This document shows positions 33,179-41,437 of a stretch of 64,000 nucleotides of DNA, in pieces. A program made the position numbers and the translations under genes. Source of the stretch: Modicisalibacter xianhensis (lineage in GTDB: Bacteria > Pseudomonadota > Gammaproteobacteria > Pseudomonadales > Halomonadaceae). The notes under the pieces are model-generated. The model searched no databases. It was given only the letters and a program-made list of their open reading frames with translations, and was not told the origin of the DNA. Each line of letters starts with the position of its first letter. Within the stretch, counting starts at the first letter, position 1. Location: assembly GCF_900113605.1 (NCBI RefSeq), contig NZ_FOPY01000002.1, positions 62,001-126,000 of the forward strand. Direction: 5' to 3'.

Positions 33179-36016
33179 ATGAGTAACTTGCCGATTCCTT
33201 ACAAGCCTAGGCACCTGAGCCTGACATGGCGGGTCATTGCCCTGAGCAGCTTGCTGCTGCTGGGCCTGGCTTCGCTCTTCACCTATATCAGTCACTTCAA
33301 CTTGACCAGCCAGTTCAAGGAGAGTCGCACAGCTCACCTGGCACGTCAGGAGCGCGAGATCAGGCTGGCCGTGAATCGCTCTGAGGAGAACCTCAGGCAA
33401 TTGGCCAGCCTGTTGGCAGCCTCACCAGGCATGGGAACTGCGCTGGCTTCCAACACACCGGTCTTGGCTGCCGATGCGCTGAACTCACAATGGCCGACGC
33501 TTCAGCTTGAAGCCGGCATAGACGAAATTCTGGTTTTCGATGCCAATGGCGAGCGCATGGCTTCTTGGGGAGCCCCTCAGGAAGGAGTATTCAAGCCTGT
33601 CAGCGACTGGGTCAGGCAAGTCATGTATTCAGAATCGCCGGTCACCAGCCTGCGCTGCTTCCAGGATTGCCGTCAGTATGCTGCGGTCCCAGTACTGGTT
33701 AACGCAGACAGTGCTGGTATGGTTGTCGTGTCTCGGTCACTGGCCGATGTCACCCGGCAAGCCCAGCGCGTTGCCGATAGTGACGTCGCGCTTCTGGTAA
33801 CCGGTCAGCCAGCCTCTTCCGACCTGGGCGAGGAACGTATACTCAAGGCCTGGAACGGTCACCTGGAAACCCTGACACATCAGGCATCCACCCTGCCCGT
33901 GCTTCAAGCTGCAGCGCATAGAAAGTCACTGCCACAACTTGTCAGTAATCCTCTGGTCATTCAGTCGGGCGAGGTGCACCATGAGATAGCCGCCATTCCT
34001 CTTGATGGCGACAACCCACGTCAAAGCTCGGGGTATTTCCTGCTGGTCTCGGACATTACCGGGCAGATCGGCACGATCACTCAAGACACCCGCACTAGCC
34101 TGATCATTTCGCTGGCAGGCTGGATTGCTGCAGAATTATTGCTGTTGGCTATCCTGTGGCGCCCCATGGCACGCCTCAGACGGCTGGCTGATGTTCTCCC
34201 CTCGCTTGCTCGAGGTGGATATTTTCAAGCCAGGGCTGCCGTGGCCCGCCCGAAAGGCCTTTTTTTCGATGAAATCGATGTGCTGGACTCAACGACACTG
34301 GATCTGGCCACGCAACTCGAAAGTTTCGAAGGCGAACTTCGCACGCGCAGCGAGCAATTGACTCTTCGCGTCAAGGAACTGGCGCAGGAGCGCGACTTCG
34401 TCGAAGGGCTGCTGGATACGGCACGCGTCTTTATCCTGACTCAGGATGACCAGGGCCACATTACGATGGTCAACGATTATGCCCTGTCCATGCTTGCACT
34501 TTCCGAAGCGACACTGCTCGGCACGCCCTTCGATAAGGTGTTCCTGCCTCGAGAGGCAATGAGCAATGCCGCGTCCATCGGCTCCCATCAGGATGAGCGC
34601 GTGGTCCGACTACCTGGCCAGTCGGAAAGAATCATTGTGTGGGCACATGCCGCCCTGCCCACACGGCAGAACGAAAAATCCACACGCATTTCGGTTGGAC
34701 TCGACATTACCGAGCGCAAAGCCGCCGAAGCCCGCCTGACCTGGCTGGCGCAGCATGATCCCTTGACCGAGCTTTACAATCGTCGCTTTTTCCAGGAAGC
34801 GCTCGATCGTGCGCTGGAAAAGGACAGCCCAGGGGCCGTGCTATTTCTCGATCTGGATCAATTCAAGGAGGTCAATGAACTCAGCGGTCACCATGCTGGC
34901 GATAGCCTGTTACGCACGGTAGCCGATGCCTTGCATCAAGAGTTTGGCCGCGATTGTGTCATTGCCCGGCTCGGGGGGGACGAGTTTTCCATCCTATTGC
35001 AGAACGCCGATGCCGCACGTGCCATCCAACTTGCCAAAGCGATCGATCGCGTTCTGGACAACATCGGCCTCACCGTGGGATCCCGGCGCCACCGTGCCGT
35101 GGCCAGTATCGGCATCGCCCTCTACCCCATACATGGCGATACGCCTTCCGATATCATGGCCAGTGCCGATGTCGCCATGTACAAGGCCAAGGAAAGCGGC
35201 ATACAACGTTGGCACCTGCTGGAAACGATCCAGCACGCCAAGGATGAACTGCAGCAGCGTGTTTACTGGGTGGAACGTATTCGCAAGGCACTGCGCGAGG
35301 ATGACTTTACGCTCATGGTGCAACCCATCGTGCGTCTGGCCGACCGCGATGTGCGACACTATGAAGTCTTGCTTCGCATGCGTAACGACGATGGTTCACT
35401 GGTCGCCCCGGGCAGTTTCATCCCGATTGCCGAGCGCAGCGGCCAGATCATCCAACTCGACCGGTGGGTGGTGCGCGAGAGCCTCAAGGCGCTTCGCTCT
35501 GTCCAGCACCTGGGTATCAGCCTTGCCGTCAACCTATCCGGACAATCCTTCCATGACGATGGCCTGACCCGTTTCCTCGCCGATGAACTCACAGCCAGCG
35601 GTGCCGATCCACACCATCTGATACTCGAGATCACCGAGACGGCAGCCGTCACCGACTTTGCCACGGCCAGCGGCATGATGCAGGGGATTCGTGAACTAGG
35701 GTGCCGGACGGCCCTGGACGACTTCGGCGTCGGGTTCAGCAGCTTCCACTATCTGAGCCAACTCCCCGTCGATTACATCAAGATTGACGGATCGTTTATT
35801 AGGAACCTGGCAAATAATTCAGATAGTCGTATCATCGTCAAGGCTATTGCCGATATTGCCAAGGGGTTCGGCAAGCAGGCCATCGCCGAATTCGTCGATC
35901 AGGAAACACTGATTCCTTTATTACAGGATTATGGCATTACTTACGGTCAAGGATTTCATTTGGGCCGGCCAACGCCAATGAAAACCGCGTTTGCGAACAT
36001 GCCAGCCGGCACATGA
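33179..36016 (+). CDS. Membrane GGDEF-EAL c-di-GMP enzyme with PAS domain
   Basis: The 945-residue protein has, in order: a membrane helix (about 18-36), a periplasmic sensor region (40-305), a second helix (about 309-330), a HAMP-like linker and a PAS domain (about 400-520). A GGDEF domain follows with RLGGDEFS (about residue 600) and no RxxD inhibitory site. The EAL domain has YEVLLRM for the EAL site (about 728), NLSGQS, EITET and DDFGVGFSS (about 846). The EAL metal and base residues are all kept, although the signature itself is EVL. It could therefore make and degrade c-di-GMP. It follows the porin gene by 43 bases. Confidence 0.85.
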   Translation: MSNLPIPYKPRHLSLTWRVIALSSLLLLGLASLFTYISHFNLTSQFKESRTAHLARQEREIRLAVNRSEENLRQLASLLAASPGMGTALASNTPVLAADALNSQWPTLQLEAGIDEILVFDANGERMASWGAPQEGVFKPVSDWVRQVMYSESPVTSLRCFQDCRQYAAVPVLVNADSAGMVVVSRSLADVTRQAQRVADSDVALLVTGQPASSDLGEERILKAWNGHLETLTHQASTLPVLQAAAHRKSLPQLVSNPLVIQSGEVHHEIAAIPLDGDNPRQSSGYFLLVSDITGQIGTITQDTRTSLIISLAGWIAAELLLLAILWRPMARLRRLADVLPSLARGGYFQARAAVARPKGLFFDEIDVLDSTTLDLATQLESFEGELRTRSEQLTLRVKELAQERDFVEGLLDTARVFILTQDDQGHITMVNDYALSMLALSEATLLGTPFDKVFLPREAMSNAASIGSHQDERVVRLPGQSERIIVWAHAALPTRQNEKSTRISVGLDITERKAAEARLTWLAQHDPLTELYNRRFFQEALDRALEKDSPGAVLFLDLDQFKEVNELSGHHAGDSLLRTVADALHQEFGRDCVIARLGGDEFSILLQNADAARAIQLAKAIDRVLDNIGLTVGSRRHRAVASIGIALYPIHGDTPSDIMASADVAMYKAKESGIQRWHLLETIQHAKDELQQRVYWVERIRKALREDDFTLMVQPIVRLADRDVRHYEVLLRMRNDDGSLVAPGSFIPIAERSGQIIQLDRWVVRESLKALRSVQHLGISLAVNLSGQSFHDDGLTRFLADELTASGADPHHLILEITETAAVTDFATASGMMQGIRELGCRTALDDFGVGFSSFHYLSQLPVDYIKIDGSFIRNLANNSDSRIIVKAIADIAKGFGKQAIAEFVDQETLIPLLQDYGITYGQGFHLGRPTPMKTAFANMPAGT

Positions 36017-36067
36017 AGTGACTTGATAACGCTCGCGTAGATGAGCAAAGGGAACAAGGGACTAACG

Positions 36068-36883
36068 ATGAGAATTGACTCTTCCTCCTGCCCGCAAGGC
36101 AGCGAGTCATCACTGACCGTTTATGAACAATTCATCAGGGACTTTCGTTTCCGGCTAGCCGATGACGACGAAACCAAGCGCCGCGTCTACGCGCTAAGGT
36201 ACGAGATCTATTGCGAGGAACTTTGCTACGAAGAGCCTGCAGAGCGTTTCGACAAGGTCGAAAAGGACGACTATGACACACGCTCCCTGCATTGCCTGAT
36301 CGAGCACCGCCAGAGCGGAAAGGCAGCCGGCTGTATGAGATTGGTACTGCCGGATCAACGGACTTCGCAAGTGTCAGGCAGGTTGCCTATTCAGTCTCAT
36401 GGTAGCCAAAGCCTTAACCATGCCACACTGCATCCTGAACGCCTGCCTGATGAAAATATTTGCGAGGTTTCGCGGCTCGCCATCTCTCGTGACTTTCGTA
36501 AAGCCCGCCATACCGAAACCTTGGCACAGAATGCCTTGAGATTTAGCGAACAGGAAATTCGCTGCTTTCCACTGATCCTTATCGGGCTGTTTCTTGCCAC
36601 TTATGCCTTGGTTGGGCTGACTCACCGCCCTCACGTCTTTGCCATGATGGAGCCGCGGCTTGCCAAGCTGCTTTCGCGTTCGGGGTTCAACTTCACCAAG
36701 GTGGGGGAAACTATCGAGTTTCATGGCAAGCGCAGCGCCTATTACATCAACCAGCGTAACGCCGAAGAAGAAATGAACGCCGAACTGGTTCCGCTCTACT
36801 TGTATGTGCAGCAGCAACTCGGTCCACAATTGAAGGCTGCACAGGCGAGGGGATACCCCGCCCTCGAACTAGGTACTGTCTGA
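36068..36883 (+). CDS. Autoinducer-synthase-like N-acyltransferase (PEP-CTERM-associated type)
   Basis: This 271-residue protein carries the N-acyl transferase fold of the AHL synthase superfamily: KRRVYALRYEIYCEELCYEE, DDYDTRSLHCLIEHRQSGKAAGC and the conserved CEVSRLAISRDFRK, where the ARGxxE-like arginines lie. It belongs with the PEP-CTERM/exosortase-associated acyltransferases and FeeM-type enzymes, not with classical LuxI. Its product is unknown, but N-acyl amino acids are made by relatives. The ATG at 36068 follows AAGGGAC. The last codons (GGT ACT GTC) and the stop (TGA at 36881) are contributed by the miniature element that starts at 36872, so the natural C-terminus may have been longer or different. 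Confidence 0.75.
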   Translation: MRIDSSSCPQGSESSLTVYEQFIRDFRFRLADDDETKRRVYALRYEIYCEELCYEEPAERFDKVEKDDYDTRSLHCLIEHRQSGKAAGCMRLVLPDQRTSQVSGRLPIQSHGSQSLNHATLHPERLPDENICEVSRLAISRDFRKARHTETLAQNALRFSEQEIRCFPLILIGLFLATYALVGLTHRPHVFAMMEPRLAKLLSRSGFNFTKVGETIEFHGKRSAYYINQRNAEEEMNAELVPLYLYVQQQLGPQLKAAQARGYPALELGTV

Positions 36884-37013
36884 AAAGTCGATGAGCGAAG
36901 GTTAGACAAGGCAAAAATCAGCGAAAAAAGCGGAGTTTACGGGTTGGTAATGAGTATTTTTAGCTGATTTTTAACGCAGTATGGCCGAACGCAGTCAGCT
37001 TTCAGACAGAGCC
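36872..37013. repeat. Miniature inverted-repeat element, copy 1
   Basis: A 142-base element has ends GGTACTGTCTGAAAA and CTTTCAGACAGAGCC. It sits between CTAG at the left and CTAA at the right, so a TA is duplicated within YTAR-type sites. Inside are inverted AAAAATCAGC and GCTGATTTTT segments. It is about 90% identical by eye to copy 2. No coding frame is present, so mobilisation would depend on a transposase elsewhere. It overlaps the end of the acyltransferase gene. Confidence 0.85.
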
Positions 37014-37023
37014 TAAGCTGAAC

Positions 37024-37731
37024 TCACGTCAACACAGATAACCTTCCTGCCCGATCGAGATGCGCTCGCATCTCGTCGGTTGCCGCATCACCGTCATGGT
37101 GTCGGATAGCCTCGAGAATGCGCGCATGCTCTTCCAGCGTGACGTGCTCGTTGCCTTTCCAGTGCAGCACCGAGGCATGAAAATTGGCCAACCAGTCGAG
37201 CATGGCGTTGCTCACGGCAATAAATATGGCATTGCCAGTAATCTTGGCAATGGCGACATGGAAGGACATGTCCGCCTTGATGAACGCGCCGGCATCGCCA
37301 TTCAGATGGGCGCGCTGCGCCTCGAGCAACGTTTCCAGGCGCTCGATATCCCCCTCACTGGCTTTTTCGGCGGCCCGGGCGACCATCCCAAGTTCGAAGA
37401 AGGCCCTTGCCTCCTTGAGCTGTTCCAGTGACTGCGGCGAACTCGACAGCATGTGCATGGCCGTCAGTTCGATCTGAGAGAGCACGCCCGATGCCGTGGG
37501 CATGGTCACCGTGGGTCGCTGGCCATGATGGATGCTGACCAGGCCGGCCCGCTCGAGCGACTGCATCGCCTCGCGCACCGCCGGGCGCCCCACCCCGAAC
37601 ATCTCCATCAACTGGCGCTCCGACGGCAGGCTATCCCCCGGCTGATAGTCGCCGTTGAGCAGCATGGTGTACAACCGATCGAACACGTCATCGGATAGCT
37701 TGCGGCGGGAAATCTTCAGGGCATCGCTCAT
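37024..37731 (-). CDS. GntR/FadR family regulator
   Basis: The 235-residue protein has a GntR winged helix (FDRLYTMLLNGDYQPGDSLPS, then LMEMFGVGRPAVREAMQSLE) and an FCD-type ligand domain with the metal-binding histidine-rich pattern (DMSFHVAIAKIT, HARILEAIRHHD). It diverges from the apionate-type operon across 193 bases, so it is the likely local regulator, with a sugar acid as probable ligand. The AT-rich divergent region contains CATGTCATCATACC near 37863-37876, a possible binding site. Confidence 0.85.
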   Translation of the reverse strand: MSDALKISRRKLSDDVFDRLYTMLLNGDYQPGDSLPSERQLMEMFGVGRPAVREAMQSLERAGLVSIHHGQRPTVTMPTASGVLSQIELTAMHMLSSSPQSLEQLKEARAFFELGMVARAAEKASEGDIERLETLLEAQRAHLNGDAGAFIKADMSFHVAIAKITGNAIFIAVSNAMLDWLANFHASVLHWKGNEHVTLEEHARILEAIRHHDGDAATDEMRAHLDRAGRLSVLT

Positions 37732-37924
37732 GGCGTGTCTCTTGCAATGGCTAGGTGCGGTTGTCGGAAGGCAGCTTACCCAATCGCCTCGCTCACTTCA
37801 GCCCTACCCATCACGGCACAGGGCGCGACCAAAGTCGCGTTTGACAGCGCGCGCTACTTATCATGTCATCATACCAGTTGTAATTCGGTTTTTCTCTCCA
37901 ATCGGTAAAGGCAGGACAACGACA

Positions 37925-38752
37925 ATGACACGCATCGCACTGATCGGCGCTGGCGGCAAGATGGGTTTTCGGCTGTCGCGCAACCTGAAGGGCTCGGAAT
38001 TCTCGGTCGACCACGTCGAAGTTAGCGAGGCAGGACGCAGCCGGCTCGCCCAGGAACTGAGTATCGAGTGCACCGACGCCGAGCGTGCGGTGCCGGATGC
38101 CGACGTAGTGATTCTGGCCGTACCGGACACGCTGGTCGGCAAGATATCCCATCAACTCTCGCCAATGATGAAAAGCGGCACCATGGTCATCACGCTCGAT
38201 GCCGCCGCGCCCTTCGCCGGGCATCTACCTGCGCGTGATGATCTGACTTACTTCGTCACCCACCCCTGCCATCCGCCGATCTTCAACGACGAGACGGACC
38301 TGGAAGCCAAAAAGGATTACTTCGGCGGCCTCAAGGCCACCCAACATATCGTCAGCGCCCTGATGCAAGGGCCAGAAGACAGCTTCGAACTCGGCGAGCG
38401 CATCGCCCGGACCATCTACGCCCCGGTTGGCCGTTCGCACCGGGTCAGCGTCGAGCAGATGGCGCTGCTCGAGCCGGGGCTCTCCGAGACGGTCTGCGCT
38501 ACGCTACTGGCAGTGATGCGTGAAGCCATGGACGAGGTCGTGGCCCGTGGCGTCTCCCAGCAATGCGCTCGCGACTTCCTGCTCGGCCACATGAACATCC
38601 TCTCTGCGGTCATCTTCGACGAGCAGCCCGGCGCCTTCTCGGATGCCTGCAACAAGGCCATCGAAAACGGCAAGCCAATGCTGATGCGCGACGATTGGAA
38701 GAAGGTCTTCGAACCCGAGGAGATCGCCGAAAGCATTCGCCGCATTACCTGA
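37925..38752 (+). CDS. apnO: D-apionate oxidoisomerase-like dehydrogenase
   Basis: This 275-residue protein has an N-terminal Rossmann fold IGAGGKMGFRLSRNL and a C-terminal phosphogluconate-dehydrogenase-like helical domain (HPCHPPIFNDETDLEAK, GRSHRVSVEQMALLEPG). This is the family of ApnO, which converts D-apionate to 3-oxo-isoapionate. The neighbours, a RuBisCO-like protein and a DUF1537 kinase, complete the known D-apionate pathway. The assignment is from context and family; the enzyme could act on a related branched or C4-C5 acid. The start at 37925 follows AGGA. Confidence 0.7.
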   Translation: MTRIALIGAGGKMGFRLSRNLKGSEFSVDHVEVSEAGRSRLAQELSIECTDAERAVPDADVVILAVPDTLVGKISHQLSPMMKSGTMVITLDAAAPFAGHLPARDDLTYFVTHPCHPPIFNDETDLEAKKDYFGGLKATQHIVSALMQGPEDSFELGERIARTIYAPVGRSHRVSVEQMALLEPGLSETVCATLLAVMREAMDEVVARGVSQQCARDFLLGHMNILSAVIFDEQPGAFSDACNKAIENGKPMLMRDDWKKVFEPEEIAESIRRIT

Positions 38753-38791
38753 GCGCGGGCATTGCCTGAAGAACCTGACAAGAGGCGCACC

Positions 38792-40054
38792 ATGAGCGAA
38801 CGGATCCACGCCACCTATCTCATCGAGACGCCCTACCCGGTCGAACGGGCCGCCGAGGTGATGGCCGGCGAACAGTCGTCGGGCACGTTTACCCGGCTGG
38901 CCAACGAGACCGACGAGTTGCGCGCCAACCATGGTGCCACCGTCGAACGCATCGAACGGCTCGACTGCGTCGAGACGCCCTCGCTGCCGGTGCGCCCAAT
39001 CAAGGGCAGCGACATGCCGCGTTATCAGCGGGCGCATGTCACGCTGTCCTGGCCAATTGCCAACCTGGGGCCATCGTTGCCCAACTTGCTCTCGACCGTT
39101 GCCGGCAACCTGTTCGAACTCAAGGAATTCTCGGCGCTCAAGCTGCTCGACCTGACGCTGCCGGCGAGTTTCGCCGCGGCCTACCCGGGGCCGCAGTACG
39201 GCATCACCGGTACGCGCGAGCTCACCGGCCTCGAGCGGCGCCCGCTGATCGGCACCATCATCAAGCCCAGCGTGGGCCTGTCCCCGGCGCAGACTGCCGA
39301 GGTCGTGGAACAGCTCGTCGAGGGCGGCATCGACTTCATCAAGGATGACGAGCTGCAGGCCAACGGGCCGCACAACCCGCTCGAGGCGCGTGTCGATGCG
39401 GTCATGCCGATCATCAATGCCCATGCCGAACGTACCGGACGCAAGGTGATGTACGCCTTCAACATCACCGACGACCTGGATGCCATGTTGCGCCATCATG
39501 ACTACGTGGCAGCCGCCGGCGGCACCTGTGCCATGGTTGCACTCAACAGCGTGGGCCTGACCGGGGTAACACATCTGCGCCGGCATTGCCGGCTGGCCCT
39601 GCACGGCCACCGCGCCGGCTGGGGCATTTACAGCCGCTCGCCGCACATCGGCATGAGCTTCATTGCCTATCAGAAGCTGTGGCGCCTGGCCGGAGTCGAT
39701 CACATCCACGTCAACGGCCTGGCCAACAAGTTCAGCGAGGCCGATGACAGCGTGATCGCCAGCGCCCGGACCTGCTTGATGCCAATGTTCGCCCCGCCGA
39801 CGCCGGGCTGCGAGGTGATGCCGGTGTTCTCGTCCGGCCAGACCGCACGCCAAGCCGTGGATACCTACCAGGCACTGGGCAGCACCGACCTGATCTTCTG
39901 TGCCGGCGGGGGCATCATGGCCCACCCCGGCGGCATTGCCAGCGGTGTGAAGAGCCTGCGCCAGGCCTGGGATGCTGCCGTGCAGGGCGTGACGCTTGAA
40001 GCCTATGCCGCCGAGCACCGCGAACTCGCCCAGGCCCTGGAGACTTTCCAATGA
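38792..40054 (+). CDS. RuBisCO-like protein of the 3-oxo-isoapionate phosphate type
   Basis: The 420-residue protein is a RuBisCO large-subunit homologue. Catalytic-type residues visible are Lys158 (GTIIKPSVGLSP), Lys184, Asp186 and Glu187 (FIKDDELQ, the carbamate and magnesium site), the histidines of ALHGHRAGWG and VDHIHVNGLANKF, and the phosphate site CAGGGIMAHPGG. Known relatives act on 3-oxo-isoapionate 4-phosphate, as a decarboxylase (OiaX) or a transcarboxylase/hydrolase (OiaT). I cannot tell which from sequence alone. True CO2 fixation is unlikely: no small subunit or phosphoribulokinase is seen. It overlaps the kinase gene (ATGA). Confidence 0.75.
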   Translation: MSERIHATYLIETPYPVERAAEVMAGEQSSGTFTRLANETDELRANHGATVERIERLDCVETPSLPVRPIKGSDMPRYQRAHVTLSWPIANLGPSLPNLLSTVAGNLFELKEFSALKLLDLTLPASFAAAYPGPQYGITGTRELTGLERRPLIGTIIKPSVGLSPAQTAEVVEQLVEGGIDFIKDDELQANGPHNPLEARVDAVMPIINAHAERTGRKVMYAFNITDDLDAMLRHHDYVAAAGGTCAMVALNSVGLTGVTHLRRHCRLALHGHRAGWGIYSRSPHIGMSFIAYQKLWRLAGVDHIHVNGLANKFSEADDSVIASARTCLMPMFAPPTPGCEVMPVFSSGQTARQAVDTYQALGSTDLIFCAGGGIMAHPGGIASGVKSLRQAWDAAVQGVTLEAYAAEHRELAQALETFQ

Positions 40055-41391
40055 GCGCCCCCGAGACACTCATCACCTATTACGGCGATGACCTCACCGG
40101 CTCGACCGATGCCCTGGAGGCCCTGAGCAGCCGGGGCGTACCGACGGTCCTGTTCACGGCCATTCCCGACCATGAACAACTGGCCCGCTTCGCGGCGTGC
40201 CGCGCCATCGGCCTGGCCGGCACCAGCCGCAGCGAGTCGCCGGCCTGGATGCGCGAGCACCTGACCCCGGCGCTGAGCTGGCTACGTGAACGCCATGCCG
40301 GGCTGTGTCACTACAAGACCTGCTCGACGTTCGACAGCGCCCCCGAAACCGGCAGCATCGGATGTGCGCTGGAGATCGGACGTGAGGTGTTCGGTCAGGC
40401 CTGCGTACCGATCGTGGTCGGCGTACCGCAGATGAAGCGTTATACCGCCTTCGGTCATCTGTTCGCGGCCTATCGCGGCGACGTGTATCGTATCGACCGG
40501 CATCCGGTGATGTCGCGTCACCCGGTGACACCGATGCGCGAAGCCGACCTGCGTCGCCATCTCGCCGATCAGACCACGCTCGATATCGGCCTGGCGGACC
40601 TGGCCTCGCTGGCCGCCGAGGATATCGACCAGCGCGTCGACGACTGGCAACGCCGTCATCAGGCACTGCTCTACGACGTCATCGATGAAGCCACCCAGGC
40701 CAGCGTCGGGCACCAGTTGTGGCGCACGCGCCAGGCCGGTGGCAGCTATGTGGTGGGCTCCTCCGGTGTCGAGTACGCGCTGATTCCCGAATGGCGCAGC
40801 CAAGGGTTGATCGGCCCGCCTCCGAGCTTTGCCGACCCCGGCAGCGTGGAGCGAATCGCCGTGGTCTCGGGCAGTTGCTCGGAAACCACCGCCCGCCAAA
40901 TCCACTGGGCGAAAGACCACGGCTTCCAGACCATTGCCGTGGACGCCGCCCGCCTGGCCGACCCGGCAACCGGCAAGGCGGCACGCGACGAGGCGCTGCA
41001 GCGCGGTCTGGCCGCCCTGAAGGCCGGCGAGAGCGTGATTTTGCATACCGCGCTGGGCCCCGACGCTGCCGATCCGGCCCTGAATACCGAGCAGGCCCGC
41101 CACAGCATCGGCCGGCGCCTGGGTGAGATCCTGCGTGAACTGGTCATTGCCGAAGGCCTGACACGCGTGGTGGTTGCCGGCGGTGATACCTCGAGCCATG
41201 CCATCGAGCAACTGGGTATCCATGCCCTGACCACACGATTGCCATTGCCGGAGACGCCAGGTTCACCGCTGTGCACGGCCTACAGCGATGACGCACGCTT
41301 CGATGGCCTGGAAATCGCCTTCAAGGGCGGCCAGATCGGCAGCGACAGCTACTTCGCCACCATCCGCGACGGTGGCGCCCAGCGGCCCTGA
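40051..41391 (+). CDS. oiaK: DUF1537 four-carbon acid sugar kinase, 3-oxo-isoapionate type
   Basis: This 446-residue DUF1537 kinase has the N-terminal substrate domain (TYYGDDLTGSTDALEALSS, HYKTCSTFDSAPETGSIG) and the C-terminal nucleotide domain (VVSGSCSETTARQIHWA, VVAGGDTSSHAIEQLGI, IAFKGGQIGSDSYF). DUF1537 enzymes phosphorylate oxidised sugar acids. Being in one operon with a RuBisCO-like protein and an ApnO-like enzyme points to OiaK. It is clearly different in sequence from the second DUF1537 kinase at 50475. A hairpin follows at 41403-41427. Confidence 0.75.
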   Translation: MSAPETLITYYGDDLTGSTDALEALSSRGVPTVLFTAIPDHEQLARFAACRAIGLAGTSRSESPAWMREHLTPALSWLRERHAGLCHYKTCSTFDSAPETGSIGCALEIGREVFGQACVPIVVGVPQMKRYTAFGHLFAAYRGDVYRIDRHPVMSRHPVTPMREADLRRHLADQTTLDIGLADLASLAAEDIDQRVDDWQRRHQALLYDVIDEATQASVGHQLWRTRQAGGSYVVGSSGVEYALIPEWRSQGLIGPPPSFADPGSVERIAVVSGSCSETTARQIHWAKDHGFQTIAVDAARLADPATGKAARDEALQRGLAALKAGESVILHTALGPDAADPALNTEQARHSIGRRLGEILRELVIAEGLTRVVVAGGDTSSHAIEQLGIHALTTRLPLPETPGSPLCTAYSDDARFDGLEIAFKGGQIGSDSYFATIRDGGAQRP

Positions 41392-41402
41392 ACGGTTTAA
41401 CG

Positions 41403-41427
41403 CCGAGACGCCGTGGAGGCGTCTCGG
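41403..41427. terminator. Hairpin between the two convergent catabolic operons
   Basis: A perfect ten-pair stem CCGAGACGCC/GGCGTCTCGG (41403-41412 and 41418-41427) with a five-base loop lies in the 46-base gap between the convergent operons. Short T-rich tracts lie on both sides, so a bidirectional terminator is likely. Confidence 0.65.
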
Positions 41428-41437
41428 TAATCCTGCG

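Noticed and set aside
38792-40054. A Calvin-cycle RuBisCO
   Set aside because: There is no small subunit, phosphoribulokinase or carboxysome gene, and the operon partners belong to acid-sugar degradation.
38504-40069. A 521-codon frame opposite the RuBisCO-like protein gene
   Set aside because: It is antisense to a clearly recognised gene with full catalytic motifs; long antisense frames are expected in GC-rich DNA.
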